Notes: a model not told the origin generated them from the letters alone. Shown: positions 46,365 through 56,525, numbered from the stretch's first letter. The stretch is DNA of 64,000 nucleotides from Streptomyces lienomycini (GCF_027947595.1 NZ_CP116257.1:7686001-7750000); one strand, 5' to 3'. Translations and numbers: made by a program.

Positions 46365-47705
46365 ATGCCGTCATCGTCGTCCGCGCCGTCCGCACCGTCC
46401 GCGTCCTCCGCGTCCGCAGCCCCGCGGGTCCAGCCCGCCCCCGGCCCCGGCCCCGGCCCCGCACCCGCTCCGGCTCCGGTTCCGGCTCCCGTACGACCGT
46501 CCGTCGGGCCGTCCGCGGGACCGTCGCCCTCCGGGACCGGCCCGTCGTCCGGCGCCGCCGCCCGGCTCTTCCTCCCCCTGATCGCCCTGTGCACCGCCGT
46601 GACGGCCGCCAACATCTACCTCGCGGCGCCGCTGCTCCCCCTCATCGCCCACGACCTGGGTTCCACCCCGTCGGCGATCGCCTGGCTCGCCTCGGTCGCC
46701 CAGCTGGGATACGCGGCCGGCCTACTGTTCTTCGCCCCGCTCGGGGACAGCGTCAACCGGCGCCGCCTGGTCGCCGTCCTCTCGCTGGTCGCCACGGCGG
46801 CCCTGCTCGCGGCCGCCGCGTCCGCCGGGACCGGTGCGCTCGCGGGCGCCGTCCTGGTCGCCTCGGCCGCGACCGTCGTACCGCAACTGCTCGTCCCGCT
46901 GGTCGCCGCACGCGCCCCCGCCGACCGCCGGGCCCGTCATGTCGCGGCCGTCATCGCGGGCCTGTTCACCGGCGTCGTCGCGGCCCGGGTGCTGGGCGGC
47001 CTCGCCGGGCAGGCCTTCGGCTGGCGCGCGGTGTTCGTGGGCGCCGCCGTGCTGACCGCCGTACTGGGGCTGGCGACCGCCTACATCCTGCCCGTGGAGC
47101 GGCGGCAGCGCCGGGGCCCGCTGTTCGCGGGGCTCGTCGCGATACCGGGCGTGGTGCGCCGCTCGCCCGACCTGTGGCGGGCCTGCGTGCGCCAGGCGGG
47201 GATGTACGGCGCCTGGAGCGCCCTGTGGACGTCGCTCGCCCTGCTCCTCGCGGGGGACGAGGGGTACGGCATGACCACCGCGGCGGCCGGGCTGTTCGGC
47301 CTGTTCGGTCTCGCGGCGAGTGCGGTCGCACCCCTCGCGGGCGGCCTGGTCGACCGGTTCGGCGCCGCCAGGGTCGTACGGTCCGCGTATCTGCTGGCCG
47401 CCCTGTCGGTGCCGCTGTTCTGGCTGGGCGGGCGGGCGATGGCGGCCCTGTGCGCTGCGGCCGTGCTGGTGCACGCCGCCCTGGTCGCCTCCCACGTCGC
47501 CAACCAGACCCTCGCCCTGACCACCACCTCCGCCCCGGCCACCGCCAACACGGCGTACGTCGTCGCCGGCTTCGCGGGCGGCGCGCTGGCCTCGGCCCTC
47601 GCGGGACCCGCCTTCGGCCACTGGGGCTGGGGCGGCGTGTGCGCGGTGGCGGGGGCGTGGCTGGTCCTGGGCTGGACGGCCACGGCCGTACGCCGGGGAC
47701 GGTGA
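46365..47705 (+). CDS. MFS transporter, DHA1-like efflux pump
   Basis: A 446-residue membrane protein with 12 predicted helices after an ~60-residue Ser/Ala/Pro-rich N-terminal tail. Family motifs are AANIYLAAPLLPLIAHDLG (first helix), SVAQLGYAAGLLFFAPLGDS and NRRRLV (motif A), and AGLFTGVVAARVLGGLAGQ (antiporter-like motif). ATG 46365 stands 13 bases after AAGGAG. It is controlled most likely by the divergent TetR repressor. The substrate is unknown. Confidence 0.9.
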   Translation: MPSSSSAPSAPSASSASAAPRVQPAPGPGPGPAPAPAPVPAPVRPSVGPSAGPSPSGTGPSSGAAARLFLPLIALCTAVTAANIYLAAPLLPLIAHDLGSTPSAIAWLASVAQLGYAAGLLFFAPLGDSVNRRRLVAVLSLVATAALLAAAASAGTGALAGAVLVASAATVVPQLLVPLVAARAPADRRARHVAAVIAGLFTGVVAARVLGGLAGQAFGWRAVFVGAAVLTAVLGLATAYILPVERRQRRGPLFAGLVAIPGVVRRSPDLWRACVRQAGMYGAWSALWTSLALLLAGDEGYGMTTAAAGLFGLFGLAASAVAPLAGGLVDRFGAARVVRSAYLLAALSVPLFWLGGRAMAALCAAAVLVHAALVASHVANQTLALTTTSAPATANTAYVVAGFAGGALASALAGPAFGHWGWGGVCAVAGAWLVLGWTATAVRRGR

Positions 47706-47712
47706 CGGTGAC

Positions 47713-47873
47713 GGCGGGTGCCGGGCGCGGTGGGCCGGCGGACGGCAGGTGCCGGGCCCGGTAAGCCGGCGGACGGCAGGTGCCGGGCGCGGTGGGCCAG
47801 CGGACGGCAGGTGCCAGGCCCGGTAAGCCAGCGGACGGCAGGTGCCAGGCCCGGTGAGCCGGCGGACCGCGGG
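47713..47873. repeat. 31-bp tandem repeat, about five copies
   Basis: Full units begin at 47730, 47761, 47792 and 47823, with partial copies on both sides; each contains GCGGACGGCAGGTGCC. Alternate units share variants (GTGGGCC versus GTAAGCC), as if a two-unit block had been duplicated. It lies between the MFS stop and the acyl-CoA ligase stop. Confidence 0.92.
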
Positions 47874-48170
47874 CGGGCGGGGGCCGTGTCGCCGGACGCC
47901 GGGCGGGGCCGTGGGTCCGTCCCCGGCCCGGCGTGGTCGTGCTCGGGTGCCCGGTCCGGCCGTCTGGCCGTCTGGCCGTCCGCCGTCTCGCCGCTCGGAC
48001 CGCGGGGGCTCGTCTGGCCCGTGCGGCCGCTCGGACCGCTCGGACACGTCTGACCCGGCTGGCCGCTCGGACACGTCTGGCCAGGCTGGCCGCTCGAACC
48101 GGCCGAATCCGTCAGGACCAGCCAGAGCCTGTCGGGGCCGGTCGGGGCCGGTCGGGCCGGCCAGGGTCGG
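47874..48170. repeat. Degenerate repeats between convergent genes
   Basis: No credible gene. The stretch holds short repeats such as GTCTGGCC, a ~27-bp motif built on GGCCGCTCGGACACGTCTGG (twice, near 48031-48080), and GGTCGGGGCC doublets near 48131-48150. The open frames crossing it are low-complexity. Confidence 0.6.
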
Positions 48171-49826
<1,656 letters not shown>

Positions 49827-49975
49827 GGTGTCCTCCCGGGGCGACATTGCCTACGCGGCGGTAAGGGTTGCGCTGATTCTGCGCACATACCGCGCGGTAT
49901 GTCACTAGTCCCGGGTGATCGATCAGTGGACGGGGCCGGACACGCGATCCCATCAGGGGTCCACATACCGGATCG

Positions 49976-50581
49976 TTATCGGGCAATCCCCAGCTCAGGG
50001 TCCTCGCGGAGCTTGCCGAGGGCGCGGGAGACCGCCGACTTCACGGTGCCCACGGAAACTCCGAGCACTTCGGCCGTCCGGGCCTCACTGAGGTCCTCGT
50101 AGTACCTGAGGACGACCATCGCACGCTGCCGTGCGGGCAGCTTCATGATCGCCCGCCACATCGCGTCGTGCAGGGCCTGCCGCTCCGCCGGATCGTCGCC
50201 GCCGGGCACGGGCTCCGGCTCGGGCAGTTCGTCGCAGGCGAACTCGTCGACCTTGCGCTTGCGCCACTGCGAGGTCCGGGTGTTCAGCAGCGCCCGGCGT
50301 ACGTAGCCGTCCAGGGCACGATGGTCCTCGATGCGCTCCCAGGCCACGTAGGTCTTGGCGAGCGCGGTCTGCAGCAGGTCCTCCGCGTCGCTCGGGTTCG
50401 CGGTGAGCGACCGGGCGGTACGCAGCAGCACCGGCTGGCGGGCCTTCACGTAAGACGAGAACGAGGGATACGGGAAGGTCTGCGCCCTTGCCGCGGCCGC
50501 GGCCGGCGTCCTGGCCGGTGCCTTGGCCGGCGCCATGGCGGTGGCGGCGTTCGAAGCGCTGGTGCAGACGGGTGTGGTCAT
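49976..50581 (-). CDS. SigE-family (ECF41-unrelated, SigE-like) RNA polymerase sigma factor
   Basis: A 201-residue ECF-type sigma factor. An Ala/Thr/Pro-rich N-terminal tail precedes region 2 (LLRTARSLTANPSDAEDLLQ, TALAKTYVAWERIEDHRALD, GYVRRALLNTRTSQWRKRK) and region 4 (LPARQRAMVVLRYYEDLSEA, TAEVLGVSVGTVKSAVSRAL). These are the signatures of the actinobacterial SigE family. No anti-sigma gene is adjacent. The next gene upstream on the strand is a small secreted protein, 502 bp away across a repeat tract. Confidence 0.9.
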   Translation of the reverse strand: MTTPVCTSASNAATAMAPAKAPARTPAAAAARAQTFPYPSFSSYVKARQPVLLRTARSLTANPSDAEDLLQTALAKTYVAWERIEDHRALDGYVRRALLNTRTSQWRKRKVDEFACDELPEPEPVPGGDDPAERQALHDAMWRAIMKLPARQRAMVVLRYYEDLSEARTAEVLGVSVGTVKSAVSRALGKLREDPELGIAR

Positions 50582-51083
50582 GGCTCAACGCTATGAGCGA
50601 GCGGGCGCCCCGCGGATCGCCCGCAGGTCCCGAAGCGGAGTCCGCCTCAGGTTGTAGGGGTGGTGGTGGCCCCACCTCCTGTAGGTGGACGGGGGGAGGA
50701 GAGGTACTGCGGGTTCACCCCTGGGGGCTGCCCCGCGGCACCGGCGACGTCGAGACGCCCGGGTTCCGCGGGACGGGCGCGGACACGAGAACGTCGAGGC
50801 GGTGGAGCAGTGGGCCCGCCGGGGCGGTGGAGCGGCTGGCCGCCGGGCACGGGAGCCACCGGGGCTGCCCGGACCACCGGGACCACCGCGACCACCGCGA
50901 CCACCGCGACCACCGGGACCGGAAGCACCGGGGCCGGGGCCGGAAGCACCGGGGCCGGGGCCGGAAACGCCGGAGCGGCGGTACCGAAGCACCGCCGCCC
51001 GAACGTACTGCGACCCCATGAAGCACACCCGCACAAGCAACCGAGGGGCCGGCGCGGCAGCGCACCCGCGCCGGACCCTCAGC
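50582..51083. repeat. Repeat-rich region without a credible gene
   Basis: Contains a 9-bp tandem array GACCACCGC/GACCACCGG (about 50872-50925) followed by about two and a half copies of a ~21-bp unit built on AAGCACCGGGGCCGG (about 50929-50980). The reverse-strand frames read PVVAVVAVVAVV or GRGGRGGRGG and have no ribosome site. I treat it as a minisatellite between the secreted-protein and sigma genes. Confidence 0.6.
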
Positions 51084-51410
51084 TCACCACCACAGCGGGG
51101 AGAAGCTGACGGCCACGTTCTCGTTGCCCTGGTTGATCGCCGTGAACGCGGACCCGTCGACCTGCGCGGTGTTGCTCTGGTTCGAGGCCCCCGAGCCGAC
51201 CGCCTGCTGCTGCGTGGTCGACGAGTTGCCGTTGTTGTCGTCACCGACGCCGCTGCCGAGGATGCCGGCGTTGGCGCTGGCGGCGGTCGCGCTCGATCCG
51301 TCGTCCGCGAAGGCGCCGTTGTCCGCCGTCGCCACCCCGCCGAGGAGGGCGAAGGCGAGCGGAAGGGCGGCGACGGCGGCGACGACACGGGCGGTACGGA
51401 TGCTTGCCAT
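51084..51410 (-). CDS. Small secreted Asn/Gln/Ser-rich protein
   Basis: A 108-residue protein with signal peptide MASIRTARVVAAVAALPLAF ending near GVATADNG. The mature ~75 residues are rich in Asn, Gly, Ser, Ala and Gln (GVGDDNNGNSSTTQQQAVGS), with no Cys, ending FSPLWW. ATG 51410 follows GGAGGAACAAC, a very good ribosome site. The composition recalls surface proteins such as rodlins or other amyloid-like coats, but no family motif is clear. That comparison is only suggestive. Confidence 0.75.
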   Translation of the reverse strand: MASIRTARVVAAVAALPLAFALLGGVATADNGAFADDGSSATAASANAGILGSGVGDDNNGNSSTTQQQAVGSGASNQSNTAQVDGSAFTAINQGNENVAVSFSPLWW

Positions 51411-51746
51411 GTTGTTCCTCCAGAACAAGTGCGCACCGGCTTCCAGCCGACAACGCGAGAAGTATGTGAACTAGCGCTTATGCCAAGGCAGTTGGCCGAC
51501 CGCCTCGACGCTGTGCACGACGTCGCGTGATCAGAATTGCCCACCGGACCCCGGCGAACCACCTCGGAAGCCCTGATTCGCCCTCAAGCGTGAGGACAAG
51601 TCGATAAACCCCTTTGCGCCCCTTCCGCCTCAGCACGGGACAGCAAGGGCTCTTCCACCCCAAGCCCCACAAGGGGTGAAGCGTTCCGCCACTTTTTCTT
51701 CCCGCCCCCGCCTCCCCGGCGCGTCGCGCTCCCGCCCTTCCCTTTG
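51411..51746. other. Divergent promoter region, secreted protein and Prim-Pol
   Basis: About 340 bp without a credible gene. It presumably holds the promoter of the secreted protein (near AAGCGCTAGTTCACATAC on the reverse strand) and the promoter of the Prim-Pol gene. I see a weak inverted element around CCTTTGCGCCCC but nothing firm. Confidence 0.35.
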
Positions 51747-51762
51747 TCGAACATGCGTACGA
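51747..51762 (+). promoter_or_regulatory. LexA (SOS) box candidate
   Basis: TCGAACATGCGTACGA matches the actinobacterial/Gram-positive SOS consensus TCGAAC-N4-GTTCGA at 11 of 12 fixed positions. It ends 10 bp before the Prim-Pol start codon. DNA-damage induction of that gene is therefore likely. Confidence 0.7.
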
Positions 51763-51772
51763 ACATAGACCC

Positions 51773-52642
51773 ATGGCCACCACCGACCGGCGGGCCACGA
51801 CGCTGGCCCTCGCACACGCCCTGTCAGCCGCGGAACGCGGACTGGCCGTCATCCCGCTGGCCCGGACGAAGCTCCCGGCGCTGCGCTCCCCCCACCGCGA
51901 CGCCCCGACGCCGCAGCCGTTCCCCTGCCACGGCGAGTGCGGACGCCTCGGCCACGGTGTGCACGACGCCTCCACCGACCCGGTCCGCATCCGCGCCCTC
52001 TTCGCCGCCGCTCCCTGGGCCACGGGGTACGGCATCGCCTGCGGTCTGCCGCCGCACCACCTGATCGGCGTCGACCTGGACCGGAAGCCGGACGCGGACT
52101 CCTCGGCCGCGCTGCGTGAACTGGCCCTGCGCCACCTCTTCACGATCCCGCCCACGGTCGTCGTCCTGACCCCCGGCGGAGGCCGCCACCTCTGGCTGAC
52201 CGGCCCGCCCGACCAGGTCGTCCCCAACTCGGCCGGCCGCCTCGCCCCCGGCATCGACATCCGGGGCGCCGGCGGCTACCTGGTCGGCCCCGGCTCCCGC
52301 ACCCGCCACGGCACCTACACGACCGCCCCCGGCACCTCCCACCTGGCGCCCGCGCCCTGCCCGCCCGCACTCCTGCGCCTGCTGCTCCCGCACCCCGCCC
52401 GGCGTGCCGGGGGCGGGACGGTGACGGGCGGCCGGGGCCTCGTCCAGTTCGTCCTGGCCGCGCACGAGGGCCAGCGCAACACCCGCCTCTTCTGGGCGGC
52501 CTGCCGGGCGTACGAGAACGGCATCGGCCCGGCCCTGCTGGCCCCCTTGCTGGCGGCGGCCCAGGCCACCGGCCTCACCGAACGCGAGGCCCGGGCGACA
52601 CTCGCGTCGGCGGCCCGCATGACCGGAGGCCCCCGCCCCTGA
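51773..52642 (+). CDS. Bifunctional DNA primase/polymerase (Prim-Pol, AEP superfamily)
   Basis: A 289-residue archaeo-eukaryotic primase-type protein. The catalytic Asp pair is D101 and D103 in GVDLDRKPD. TPGGGRHLWLTGP contains the conserved Gly-rich His motif, and PGIDIRGAGGYLVGPGS is the third motif. A C-terminal helical segment (ERGLAVIPL lies at the N-terminus, GLTEREARATLASAARM at the end) follows. The Cys/His pattern CHGECGRLGHGVH near residue 52 may bind zinc. Such genes are common on plasmids and integrated elements but also in Streptomyces cores. The SOS-type box suggests a repair or translesion role. Confidence 0.9.
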   Translation: MATTDRRATTLALAHALSAAERGLAVIPLARTKLPALRSPHRDAPTPQPFPCHGECGRLGHGVHDASTDPVRIRALFAAAPWATGYGIACGLPPHHLIGVDLDRKPDADSSAALRELALRHLFTIPPTVVVLTPGGGRHLWLTGPPDQVVPNSAGRLAPGIDIRGAGGYLVGPGSRTRHGTYTTAPGTSHLAPAPCPPALLRLLLPHPARRAGGGTVTGGRGLVQFVLAAHEGQRNTRLFWAACRAYENGIGPALLAPLLAAAQATGLTEREARATLASAARMTGGPRP

Positions 52643-52729
52643 CCGAGACGACGCGCGGATCACAGCAGCCCCCGCCGACCGACCCGCACCGCCGAACCCC
52701 GCGAACTGCGCGAACCGTCGGGCAAGACC

Positions 52730-53794
52730 TCAGCCCCCCGGCCGCACCGCCCCACCGCTCCCCGTCCCACCGGCATCGGAATCGGCGTCGCGCTCGTCCT
52801 TCCGCCACGCGCGGACACCCAACTCGCCGGTGGTCCCGAGGTCGAGGTGCGGCGCGACCGTCACCGGTTCGGAGCCGGCCTCGGCCCGGACCCTGACGTA
52901 CGGCACGGTCACCGCCTCGCCGAACTCGGTGGTGTTGCGCCATGCCAACCCCGACACGGCGGACTCCCCCGGCCGCAACGTCACCGGCCGCGGCGGCCCG
53001 TCGTCCCCGCCCGCCATCGGTATGCCGTCGGTACCGCGCAGGATCTCGATCCCGTCCACCGGCTGCCGTTCCGCGTCGAGCAGCTGCAGTACCGGGTATC
53101 CCTTCAGGGAGTACGTCCGGCTCCCGCAGTTCTCCAGATGGAGCCCCACGACGCGCAGTCCCATCGCCGCATCGCCCTGGTCGGCGGTCAGCCGCAGCCC
53201 CGACGCCGGACAGGAACCGGCAGCGGCCGGCGCTTCGCCGGAAGGCACCCGCTCCACGTCGAGGATCCGCACCCGCCCGGCGTCGAGGCGACCACCGGCC
53301 GGGTACCCCGCGTGCTCCAGCGTCCGCCGCACGGTCTTCCCCGCGCCCACGGACGCCACCGTCTCCTCGACGTTCGACATCGCCCTGCCCCGGTCGTCCA
53401 TGAGGGAGAAGGTGATGGTGTAAGTGAAGGGCTCGGTCTCCTGGTTGGTCACCTCGTACACGACCGCACACGACCCCCCGCCGGCCGACTCCCCCACCCC
53501 CTCGAGACGATCCGCCGTGACCGACACCCCCGGCCGCTCACCGGCCGACGCACTCGCCCCGGTCCCGCCCCCGCCCCGCTCCACCATCCCGACGACCCGA
53601 ACCCCGTCCCGCTCGTCACCGGCGTCCGCACTACCGCCGTCAGCGGTGGCGGCACCGCCCCCGCACCGCCCCTCCGGCTCTCCGCCGCCGCCCGCCTGCG
53701 AGTCGGCGGTCTGGGTACCACAGGCACCCAGCAGAAGAGTGACCACGAGAGCACCGGAGACCGCAATCGCCGTGCGGAGCTGGGGGATTCGCAT
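52730..53794 (-). CDS. DUF4232-type lipoprotein
   Basis: A 354-residue exported lipoprotein. The signal MRIPQLRTAIAVSGALVVTL leads to lipobox LLGAC, with the Cys about residue 24. A Gly/Glu/Ala-rich linker is followed by two beta-sandwich domains: a first one (VYEVTNQETEPFTYTITFSL) and a second of DUF4232 type (GLRLTADQGDAAMGLRVVGL, LENCGSRTYSLKGYPVLQLL, VTVAPHLDLGTTGELG). The function is unknown. ATG 53794 is selected for its signal peptide; the frame is open 90 bp further. Confidence 0.85.
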   Translation of the reverse strand: MRIPQLRTAIAVSGALVVTLLLGACGTQTADSQAGGGGEPEGRCGGGAATADGGSADAGDERDGVRVVGMVERGGGGTGASASAGERPGVSVTADRLEGVGESAGGGSCAVVYEVTNQETEPFTYTITFSLMDDRGRAMSNVEETVASVGAGKTVRRTLEHAGYPAGGRLDAGRVRILDVERVPSGEAPAAAGSCPASGLRLTADQGDAAMGLRVVGLHLENCGSRTYSLKGYPVLQLLDAERQPVDGIEILRGTDGIPMAGGDDGPPRPVTLRPGESAVSGLAWRNTTEFGEAVTVPYVRVRAEAGSEPVTVAPHLDLGTTGELGVRAWRKDERDADSDAGGTGSGGAVRPGG

Positions 53795-53905
53795 GACCCC
53801 ACCCCACCAGCCCCGCCCCTCTCCGACCGTGGCGGAAGCCACACCTCCGGTCACAGCCCTGTCACAGGCCCCGCCGAAGCCCACCCCGCGGCACCGGCCC
53901 GCTCC

Positions 53906-53938
53906 ACGCCGACGGCCCCCGACCGTAACGCCTGGTCA
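53906..53938. repeat. 33-bp direct repeat, left copy
   Basis: Contains CCCCCGACCGTAACGCCTGG and its flanks. The right copy at 55102-55134 differs at one base. The two copies bracket the DinB and VOC genes. Confidence 0.9.
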
Positions 53939-53939
53939 T

Positions 53940-54446
53940 TCAGGACAGGACCATCCACCGTCGGCCGTCGAGGAGTTCCCGCGCCGCATCAAGATGTCCG
54001 GCATGGCAGGCAGTCTCCGTGATGACATGCAGCAGGACGTCTCGAAGGGTGTGCAGGTGAGGCTCACCGAAAAGGTCGTGGGGCCACCAGGCCAGGGGAG
54101 CGTCCACAACGGTGGCACCGATGATGCCGTCTGCGAGGTCGGTCTCCGTGCGGTACCGGTCGAGGACCTCGGCAGCCTGCACCTCTGGACCCACCTGCCA
54201 CGCGTCGCCCTCGTCGCCCAAGGCATTGATGACCTCTTCTTCGCCGACCACCACCGCGCGGAACCAGAACCGCTCCACATCGAGGGCGAGATGCTGGACG
54301 AGGCCGAGGCAGTTCCACCCCGACGGCAGCACAGGCCGGCGCAGGGCATCCGGGTCGAGGCCGTCGAGTATGCCGAGGACGTGGCGGCGTTGTCCGTGCA
54401 GGAAGGACAGCAGTGTCCGGATCTCGGGGTCCGGCGACGCGGTCAC
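53940..54446 (-). CDS. DinB-like (DUF664) protein
   Basis: A 168-residue four-helix-bundle protein of the DinB/YfiT superfamily. Candidate metal ligands are His in LGLVQHLALDVERFWF and two His in HVITETACHAGHLDAARELL. In actinobacteria some members are mycothiol-dependent transferases, which is a possibility here. GTG 54446 overlaps the VOC gene stop (GTGA), so the two are translated together. The pair lies between 33-bp direct repeats. Confidence 0.87.
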   Translation of the reverse strand: MTASPDPEIRTLLSFLHGQRRHVLGILDGLDPDALRRPVLPSGWNCLGLVQHLALDVERFWFRAVVVGEEEVINALGDEGDAWQVGPEVQAAEVLDRYRTETDLADGIIGATVVDAPLAWWPHDLFGEPHLHTLRDVLLHVITETACHAGHLDAARELLDGRRWMVLS

Positions 54447-54844
54447 TTGGCGATCTCCCAGATGTGGCCGCCGGGATCACGGAAACTGGCGGTCCGTATG
54501 CCCCAGGGCCGGTCCACGGGACCGTTCAGCAGTGTGACACCGCGGTCGGCCAGTTCCTTGCACATCGCGTCCACATCGTCCACCGGCAGGGTGAGCTGGA
54601 GACGGGAACCGGAGTCGGCCTCGGCAACGCGAGCGGGCGCGATGAGCTCGGGTGCCGCGGTGGTCTTCAGCAGGTTGATGATGGTATTGCCGAACTCGAA
54701 GACGGCTGAGTTGTCGTTCTCGAAGGCCACCGGCAATCCGAACACCTCCCGGTAGAACCGCTTCGTGGCGTCCAGATCCTCGGTGAAGAGGGTGATCGCA
54801 CTGATGCCCGCGGGCCATGAGAAGGTGCTCGCCGTGTCTGTCAC
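54443..54844 (-). CDS. VOC (glyoxalase/dioxygenase superfamily) protein
   Basis: A 133-residue protein with two beta-alpha-beta-beta-beta modules. AITLFTEDLDATKRFYREVF opens the fold and FRDPGGHIWEIAK closes it, with metal-ligand-like Glu at the end; the first His of a metal site is not obvious. It may bind a small electrophile or antibiotic. The start is GTG 54844. It is the first gene of a two-gene unit with the DinB-like protein. Mycothiol-type chemistry for the pair is only a guess. Confidence 0.87.
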   Translation of the reverse strand: MTDTASTFSWPAGISAITLFTEDLDATKRFYREVFGLPVAFENDNSAVFEFGNTIINLLKTTAAPELIAPARVAEADSGSRLQLTLPVDDVDAMCKELADRGVTLLNGPVDRPWGIRTASFRDPGGHIWEIAK

Positions 54845-54892
54845 AGCTCCAAAGGATCTACGAGCGGGGGAGTCCCGTACAGAGGCCGGATC

Positions 54893-55013
54893 GAGCGATC
54901 TGCTCGCGCCAGGACGAGCGCTACCCCACGAGTGAGAGGTGGTGCAGACGGCCGGCCACGACGATCAGACGGGTGTCGGCGTCGACAACCACCCCGTTCC
55001 CGACCGAACAGCG
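54893..55013 (-). pseudogene. Transposase remnant
   Basis: One reverse-strand frame reads GVKVRCSVGNGVVVDADTRL then IVVAGRL before a stop. VVDADTRL-IVVAGR strongly recalls the DDE core of IS5-like Streptomyces transposases (typically VVVDADTRLVVAVGRP). No start, no ends and no inverted repeats are visible. It supports past insertion-sequence activity at this junction. Confidence 0.45.
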
Positions 55014-55101
55014 GACCTTGACGCCCCCGACACGCGCGCCCCTTCCGTACCCGATCTGCCAGGAAATCGCGACGCACAGCAGCATGCGTCAGGCAGCGCA
55101 C

Positions 55102-55134
55102 ACGCCGACGACCCCCGACCGTAACGCCTGGTCA
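55102..55134. repeat. 33-bp direct repeat, right copy
   Basis: Matches 53906-53938 at 32 of 33 bases. It lies 18 bp from the tRNA-Ser fragment, on the side that would be directly downstream of an intact tRNA gene. Confidence 0.9.
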
Positions 55135-55151
55135 GGGGCCGTCAAACACTG

Positions 55152-55203
55152 CGGTGGGTGTGGGATTTGAACCCACGGTGACTTGCGCCACGACGGTTTT
55201 CAA
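55152..55203 (-). other. 3' fragment of tRNA-Ser(UGA), attachment-site scar
   Basis: The reverse strand carries CTTGAAAACCG (anticodon loop with TGA), a serine-type variable arm, the T arm GTGGGTTCAAATCCCAC and the acceptor strand ACCCACC with discriminator G. The 5' half (acceptor, D arm, 5' anticodon stem) is missing, and the bases upstream do not pair. Such a 3' copy is what tRNA-directed integration leaves at one end of an element. The missing intact gene should be at the other end, to the right beyond this window. Confidence 0.8.
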
Positions 55204-55313
55204 GAGAGTGCTGTGGGAAGCCTGCTGTACGTGTCTGACCTGGACGTTCCCCGCCCTCCGGGCCCCTCGCCGCCTCCGGCGGTCCACACCGGGTCCACTG
55301 CGTCGGTTCGGTG

Positions 55314-56432
55314 CTACCTGCCGGCCTGCGAGATCAGCGCTTGCGCAAGGTGGGGAGCAACCTCCGCAGCGCCCGCCCCGAGGGCGGCAAGAGTGACGGA
55401 CTCATCGGGTTCGGTCCGCAGCGGGCGCCTCGCATGCCCGAAGCCCATCGGGTGCGCAGACTGTCGAGACTGCCGTGGGTTAAAGGTGTCGATACTCATG
55501 AGTGCCTCGGTCGACACTCCGGCCGCCACCACAATGCGGTCCGCCTGGACGATACCCAGCGCCCCGGCAGACCGCAGCAGGCCGGCCACCTGCTGCGGCA
55601 GGGCGTCAGGATCGAGGATCGGCCCAAGGCCGTCTCGGGGCAACGTGGCCCGCATGGAGAGCTGGCCGGTCTTGTACAGACGGACTTCCACGAGCTCGCC
55701 CGGCTGGGGTGTGCCCCATGCCGGTGGCCGACCGGCGGGGATACCGACGGCTACGTATCCGTCAGACCTGGTGGAGCTCAGCGCGACATCGCTCCCAACC
55801 AACCGAGTAGCCCGGATGCGGTCCATCAGCGATGCGCCCAGTTGCTCCAGTTCCCGTGCCGAGTAGCCGACGAAGTCCAGGGGCAGGACATGCAGTTCCA
55901 GCAGGGACTCGTGGTTGCGGACGTTCTGGGAAGCCGTATCGTCCGAGTCCCAGTGCAGGGTCGGTGGCTGCGCTAGTTTGGCGAAGGCCAAAGGAGACTC
56001 AGCTGACGCCAACTCCTGAACCTTCTGCACCACTTTGGTCATCAGCTCCGCAGTGGTGTGGAAGGAGTCGCGGAACACCCCAGTGGCGTAGGCTTCCACG
56101 CTCTGTGTGAACGCGTGCTGAGCCGGCTCGAACGTTACGCCCTGCTTGCGGTAGACCGCCCTGGGCATTCCTGCTGCTTGCGCAGCCACCCACTCGTCGT
56201 GCGTCGCCGATTGCCCTGTCTCGGGGAAGACGTGGCCGTAGAACGGACCGAGGAGGAAGAAACACACATCCGCAGATGCCAGTGCCCTCAGACATGCCTC
56301 CCGACTGGGGGTAGTTTGTGCGGAAAAGTCCTCGAATCGCACAGGAGTGTGGCCCAGCGCGCGGATCAACCCATCAAGGGCGTCGCGCTCTTCCTCCAGA
56401 CCTTTGCGGGCGCTGCTGATGAAGATCTTCAC
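55314..56432 (-). CDS. DUF4062 domain protein
   Basis: A 372-residue protein. The N-terminal DUF4062 domain (~residues 1-110) reads MKIFISSARKGLEEERDALD, ADVCFFLLGPFYGHVF and THDEWVAAQAAGMPRAVYRK, a TIR-related Rossmann-like fold found as signalling or sensor module in many predicted defence proteins. The remaining ~260 residues contain LPLDFVGYSARELEQLGASL and a C-terminal DESVTLAALGAGAAEV segment with no family I recognise. No membrane helix. ATG 56432 is 93 bp from a divergent membrane-protein gene. Codon use is less GC-biased than in the core genes, which suggests transfer. Confidence 0.85.
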   Translation of the reverse strand: MKIFISSARKGLEEERDALDGLIRALGHTPVRFEDFSAQTTPSREACLRALASADVCFFLLGPFYGHVFPETGQSATHDEWVAAQAAGMPRAVYRKQGVTFEPAQHAFTQSVEAYATGVFRDSFHTTAELMTKVVQKVQELASAESPLAFAKLAQPPTLHWDSDDTASQNVRNHESLLELHVLPLDFVGYSARELEQLGASLMDRIRATRLVGSDVALSSTRSDGYVAVGIPAGRPPAWGTPQPGELVEVRLYKTGQLSMRATLPRDGLGPILDPDALPQQVAGLLRSAGALGIVQADRIVVAAGVSTEALMSIDTFNPRQSRQSAHPMGFGHARRPLRTEPDESVTLAALGAGAAEVAPHLAQALISQAGR

Positions 56433-56525
56433 GCTACCGTGTCTCCACTGCTGCGGGTTCGCCTTGCCGGGCGAACCGGTTGGCTCATGTGCCTAGTGTG
56501 CCGATGTAGGGGAGGGAGTTGCTTT

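Noticed and set aside
47713..47873. CRISPR array from the 31-bp repeat
   Set aside because: Units are directly adjacent with no unique spacers and no cas genes nearby.
50647..51036. Reverse-strand frame with PVVAVVAVVAVV
   Set aside because: Arises from a 9-bp tandem repeat; no ribosome site or recognisable fold.
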